NCBI GenBank assembly: GCA_900549755.1
Contig: URPQ01000067.1
Location: 1-9,452, forward strand
Reading direction: 5' to 3'
Length of the DNA: 9,452 nucleotides
Source: an uncultured Oscillospiraceae bacterium
GTDB taxonomy: Bacteria > Bacillota > Clostridia > Oscillospirales > Acutalibacteraceae
This document shows positions 6,148 to 9,452 of the stretch, piece by piece. The position numbers and the translations under genes are program-made. The notes under the pieces are model-generated. The model was not told the DNA's origin. It worked only from the letters and a program-made list of their open reading frames with translations, and ran no database searches. Position 1 is the first letter of the stretch. Every line of letters starts with the position of its first letter.

Positions 6148-9100
6148 ATGGAGCCGACTTCAATGGTAAAACCGGTACGGTTGGGCAATAATAACCGAAT
6201 GACCTTTTCTAAGATCAATGAAGTTATTGATATGCCTAATCTCATTGAAATTCAGAAGGATTCGTACAAATGGTTTGTTGAGGAGGGGCTGAAGGAAGTA
6301 TTCAGGGATATGTCCGATATAACGGACTACAGCGGAAACCTGAGACTCAGCTTTGTTGATTACCGCCTTGATGATACTCCGAAATACGATGTTACCGAGT
6401 GCAAAGCGCGTGATACAACATATGCCGCGCCGCTGCGCGTTACCGCACACCTTGTAAACAGCGAAACCGGGGAAATTAAGGAAAGCGAGGTGTCCATGGG
6501 CGATTTCCCGCTCATGACCGAATCGGGCACGTTTGTTATAAACGGTGCTGAGCGCGCTATTGTTTCCCAGCTTGTGCGTTCGCCCGGTGTTTATTTTGCC
6601 GAAAAGACTGATGAAAAAACCGGCAAACGCCTTTTCTCCTCCACCATAATTCCTAACCGCGGCGCATGGCTCGAATACGAAACATCACCTAATGATGTGC
6701 TTTATGTACGTATTGATAAAAACCGTAAGCTGCCCATTACTACATTTATACGTGCGCTGGGTAAGGGTACAAACGACCAGATAAGAGAGCTTTTAGGTGA
6801 GGACGAGCGTCTTGCCGCAACCTTAGAGGCGGACGATACCAAATCGGTTGAGGACGCGCTTGTAGAGGTTTATAAAAAGCTGCGACCGAGCGAGCCTGTA
6901 ACCATTGAGGGCGCTAAGTCTTATCTTGATCAGCTTTTCTTTGACGCGCACAGATATGATATTTCACGCGTAGGCCGCTATAAATACAATAAAAAATTGG
7001 CAATAGGCGCCAGAATACGCGGCGCTGTGCTTTCGCGCCCGGTTGCAGACCCTGTTACCGGTGAAATTCTCGCCGAGGCTGATGTAACCGTAAGCCGTGA
7101 GCTTGCCGATACTATCGAGCGTAAGGGCGTAAAAGAGGCTTACATTAACGTAATGGATTTTGAGGGCAACGTTACCGAGGTAAAGGTGCTTTCAAACGGT
7201 ATGGTAAGGCTTTGCGACTTTACCGATTTCACCCCCGAAGAATTAGCTGAGCTTGATGAGCTTGGAATTAACGAGAACGTTTCCTTTGAGGCGCTTAAAA
7301 AGCTGCTTGAAGAAACAAACGGCAAGGAAGAGTTGCGCGAGGCTATTTTGGCTAACGCCGATAACCTTATTCCGAAGCACATAACGCTTGATGATATTTT
7401 CGCGTCGGTAAACTATTTCCTGGGACTGCCGCATAATGTGGGCACTGTTGATGATATAGACCACTTAGGCAACCGCCGCATACGTTCGGTAGGCGAGCTT
7501 TTGCAGAACCAGTTCCGTATAGGCATTTCCCGTATGGAGCGCGTTGTTCGTGAAAAAATGACCCTGCAGGCGCAGGATCCTGACAGCATTACGCCCCAGT
7601 CGCTTATAAATATACGTCCGGTTGTGGCGGCTATAAAGGAGTTTTTCGGTTCTTCACCGCTTTCGCAGTTTATGGACCAGACAAACCCGCTTTCAGAGCT
7701 TACGCACAAGCGCCGTCTTTCGGCACTGGGTCCCGGCGGACTTTCCCGCGACCGCGCTTCATTCGAGGTGCGCGACGTTCACTATACGCATTACGGACGT
7801 ATGTGCCCGATAGAGACACCTGAAGGACCTAACATCGGTCTTATCTCCTATCTTGCAACATTTGCAAAAATCAATAAGTATGGCTTCATAGAAACCCCGT
7901 TCCGCAAGGTTGATAAGGAAACCGGCAGAGTTCTTGACGAGGTCCGCTATATGACTGCCGATGAAGAGGACGAATACATTGTAGCTCAGGCGAACGAGCC
8001 GCTTGACGAGGCAGGTCATTTTATAAACAAAAAGGTTACTGCCCGTTATCTTGACGGTTTCCGTGAGGTTGAGTCCTCCCGTGCCGATTATATGGACGTT
8101 TCGCCGAAAATGGTGGTTTCCGTTGCAACGGCTATGATTCCGTTCCTTGAAAACGACGATACCAACCGCGCACTCATGGGCTCAAACATGCAGAAGCAGG
8201 CTGTGCCGCTTTTACGCCCCGAAAACCCGATTGTTGCGACCGGTATGGAATACAAGGCGGCGGTAGACTCGGGCGTTGTTGTGCTTGCAAAGCGCGACGG
8301 CGAGGTTACCTATGTAAGCGCAGATTACATTAAGATTCGTGCGACAAACGGCGAAATTGACGAATATAAGCTTATAAAGTTCCTGCGTTCAAACCACGGC
8401 ACCTGTATAAACCAGCGCCCGATAGTGGCAGTTGGTCAAAAGGTTAAGGAACACGAGGTTATTGCCGACGGCCCGGCTACGAGCAACGGCGAAATATCCC
8501 TCGGCAGAAACGCCCTTATCGGCTTTATGACATGGGAAGGCTACAACTACGAGGACGCAGTTCTTATAAACGAGCGCCTGGTGCGTGATGACGTTTATAC
8601 CTCTATTCATATTGAGGAATACGAGCTTGAAGCGCGCGATACAAAGCTCGGACCCGAGGAAATAACAAGGGATATACCGAACGTAGGTGAAGATGCGCTT
8701 AAGGACCTTGACGACCGCGGCATTATCCGCGTGGGCGCAGAGGTTACCGCAGGCGATATACTTGTAGGTAAGGTGACGCCCAAGGGCGAAACCGAGCTTA
8801 CCGCCGAGGAAAGACTGCTCCGCGCGATATTCGGCGAAAAGGCGCGCGAGGTAAGAGATACCTCTCTCCGCGTTCCGCACGGCGAATACGGCACTATTGT
8901 TGACGTTAAGGTATTTACAAGAGAAAATTCGGCTGAATTAAGCCCCGGCGTAAATGTTGTTGTTCGCTGCTATATAGCGCAGAAGCGTAAGATCTCGGTC
9001 GGCGATAAGATGGCCGGACGTCACGGTAACAAGGGCGTTGTGTCACGTATTCTCCCGAGCGAGGATATGCCTTTCCTGCCGGACGGCACTCCGCTTGATA

Positions 9101-9452
9101 TAGTTCTGAACCCGTTGGGCGTTCCTTCCCGAATGAATATCGGTCAGGTGCTTGAGGTTCACTTAGGCTATGCCGCGCGCGCACTCGGCTGGAACATCTG
9201 CACACCTGTATTTGACGGTGCGCACGAGGACGATATACGTAAGTGCTTCTCAATGGCAGAGGAATTTACAAAGTCTGATGATTATGAATATAAGAACAGC
9301 GCAAAGCTTGACTTCTCGCGTATTCCGCTGACGGCTGACGCTAAGACTCAGCTTTATGACGGACGTACCGGTGAGCCGTTTGATAACCTTGTAACCGTTG
9401 GTTATATGTACTACCTCAAGCTGCATCACCTGGTCGACGATAAGATTCACGC
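6148..9452 (+). CDS. rpoB: DNA-directed RNA polymerase subunit beta (3' partial)
   Basis: RpoB is the beta subunit of core RNA polymerase. It forms one side of the active-site cleft, helps bind nucleotides and nascent RNA, and is the rifamycin target. The frame runs without interruption from 6148 to the right edge: 1101 codons, with roughly the last 100-150 residues missing relative to Firmicutes homologues (about 1190-1260). N-terminal MVKPVRLG, MPNLIEIQKDSYKWF and GDFPLMTESGTFVINGAERA are typical. The rifampicin region is FGSSPLSQFMDQTNPLSE then LTHKRRLSALGPGG, keeping D510, H520 and S525 (E. coli D516, H526, S531), which suggests no classic resistance substitution. The motif GDKMAGRHGNKG at 952-963 holds active-site lysines K954 and K962 (E. 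coli K1065, K1073). Homologues often begin at the second methionine (codon 6), but the ribosome binding site favours the first. rpoC is expected next, outside the window. Unusually, no rplL precedes it; a tRNA gene and its own promoter do. Confidence 0.98.
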   Translation, partial: MEPTSMVKPVRLGNNNRMTFSKINEVIDMPNLIEIQKDSYKWFVEEGLKEVFRDMSDITDYSGNLRLSFVDYRLDDTPKYDVTECKARDTTYAAPLRVTAHLVNSETGEIKESEVSMGDFPLMTESGTFVINGAERAIVSQLVRSPGVYFAEKTDEKTGKRLFSSTIIPNRGAWLEYETSPNDVLYVRIDKNRKLPITTFIRALGKGTNDQIRELLGEDERLAATLEADDTKSVEDALVEVYKKLRPSEPVTIEGAKSYLDQLFFDAHRYDISRVGRYKYNKKLAIGARIRGAVLSRPVADPVTGEILAEADVTVSRELADTIERKGVKEAYINVMDFEGNVTEVKVLSNGMVRLCDFTDFTPEELAELDELGINENVSFEALKKLLEETNGKEELREAILANADNLIPKHITLDDIFASVNYFLGLPHNVGTVDDIDHLGNRRIRSVGELLQNQFRIGISRMERVVREKMTLQAQDPDSITPQSLINIRPVVAAIKEFFGSSPLSQFMDQTNPLSELTHKRRLSALGPGGLSRDRASFEVRDVHYTHYGRMCPIETPEGPNIGLISYLATFAKINKYGFIETPFRKVDKETGRVLDEVRYMTADEEDEYIVAQANEPLDEAGHFINKKVTARYLDGFREVESSRADYMDVSPKMVVSVATAMIPFLENDDTNRALMGSNMQKQAVPLLRPENPIVATGMEYKAAVDSGVVVLAKRDGEVTYVSADYIKIRATNGEIDEYKLIKFLRSNHGTCINQRPIVAVGQKVKEHEVIADGPATSNGEISLGRNALIGFMTWEGYNYEDAVLINERLVRDDVYTSIHIEEYELEARDTKLGPEEITRDIPNVGEDALKDLDDRGIIRVGAEVTAGDILVGKVTPKGETELTAEERLLRAIFGEKAREVRDTSLRVPHGEYGTIVDVKVFTRENSAELSPGVNVVVRCYIAQKRKISVGDKMAGRHGNKGVVSRILPSEDMPFLPDGTPLDIVLNPLGVPSRMNIGQVLEVHLGYAARALGWNICTPVFDGAHEDDIRKCFSMAEEFTKSDDYEYKNSAKLDFSRIPLTADAKTQLYDGRTGEPFDNLVTVGYMYYLKLHHLVDDKIH

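Noticed and set aside
8389..8880. 163-codon open frame on the minus strand inside rpoB
   Set aside because: Antisense to highly conserved RpoB sequence; its openness follows from rpoB codon bias.
1..9452. CRISPR array, toxin-antitoxin pair, retron or other defence system
   Set aside because: No spaced direct repeats, reverse transcriptase, nuclease or small paired genes could be seen; every stretch of coding length is accounted for.

Overview
The window looks like a low-to-mid GC Firmicutes chromosome, most likely a gut-type Clostridia (Oscillospiraceae/Ruminococcaceae-like). This rests on the B. subtilis-like RpoB, strong SD sequences, AT-rich intergenic DNA, a membrane-bound AraC-type regulator beside a glycosidase, and a TnpX/TndX-style large serine recombinase remnant. 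The taxon is inferred, not proven.

Layout. (1) 1-2188, plus strand: 3' part of a large sensor-regulator whose reading frame is open to the left edge. It has an extracytoplasmic sensor, a membrane helix, a GGDEF-like middle region and a C-terminal AraC DNA-binding domain. (2) 2207-4300, plus strand: an intracellular GH78-type (alpha-L-rhamnosidase-like) enzyme 18 bp downstream, almost certainly co-transcribed. The pair reads as a sense-a-glycan, degrade-its-fragments unit. (3) 4353-5495, plus strand: C-terminal two thirds of a large serine recombinase without its catalytic resolvase domain, a scar of a mobile element. (4) 5509-5709, minus strand: a complete tRNA-Leu(GAG) unit with a consensus promoter, tRNA with encoded CCA, and a long hairpin terminator that ends 13 bp from the recombinase stop codon. 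(5) 5710-6147: AT-rich intergenic DNA with a GC-richer island of unknown origin, then a near-consensus promoter and a roughly 130-nt leader. (6) 6148-9452, plus strand: rpoB, running off the right edge.

The left part (regulator, glycosidase, recombinase scar) is accessory in character. The right part (tRNA-Leu, rpoB) is core genome. The recombinase remnant marks the boundary. rpoB is not preceded by rplJ-rplL, so here it starts a transcription unit with its own promoter and leader. I see no convincing new defence, toxin or RNA-guided system. The most notable points are the decapitated recombinase at the accessory/core boundary, the isolated rpoB with a hairpin next to its ribosome binding site, and the unexplained island at 5824-5943.
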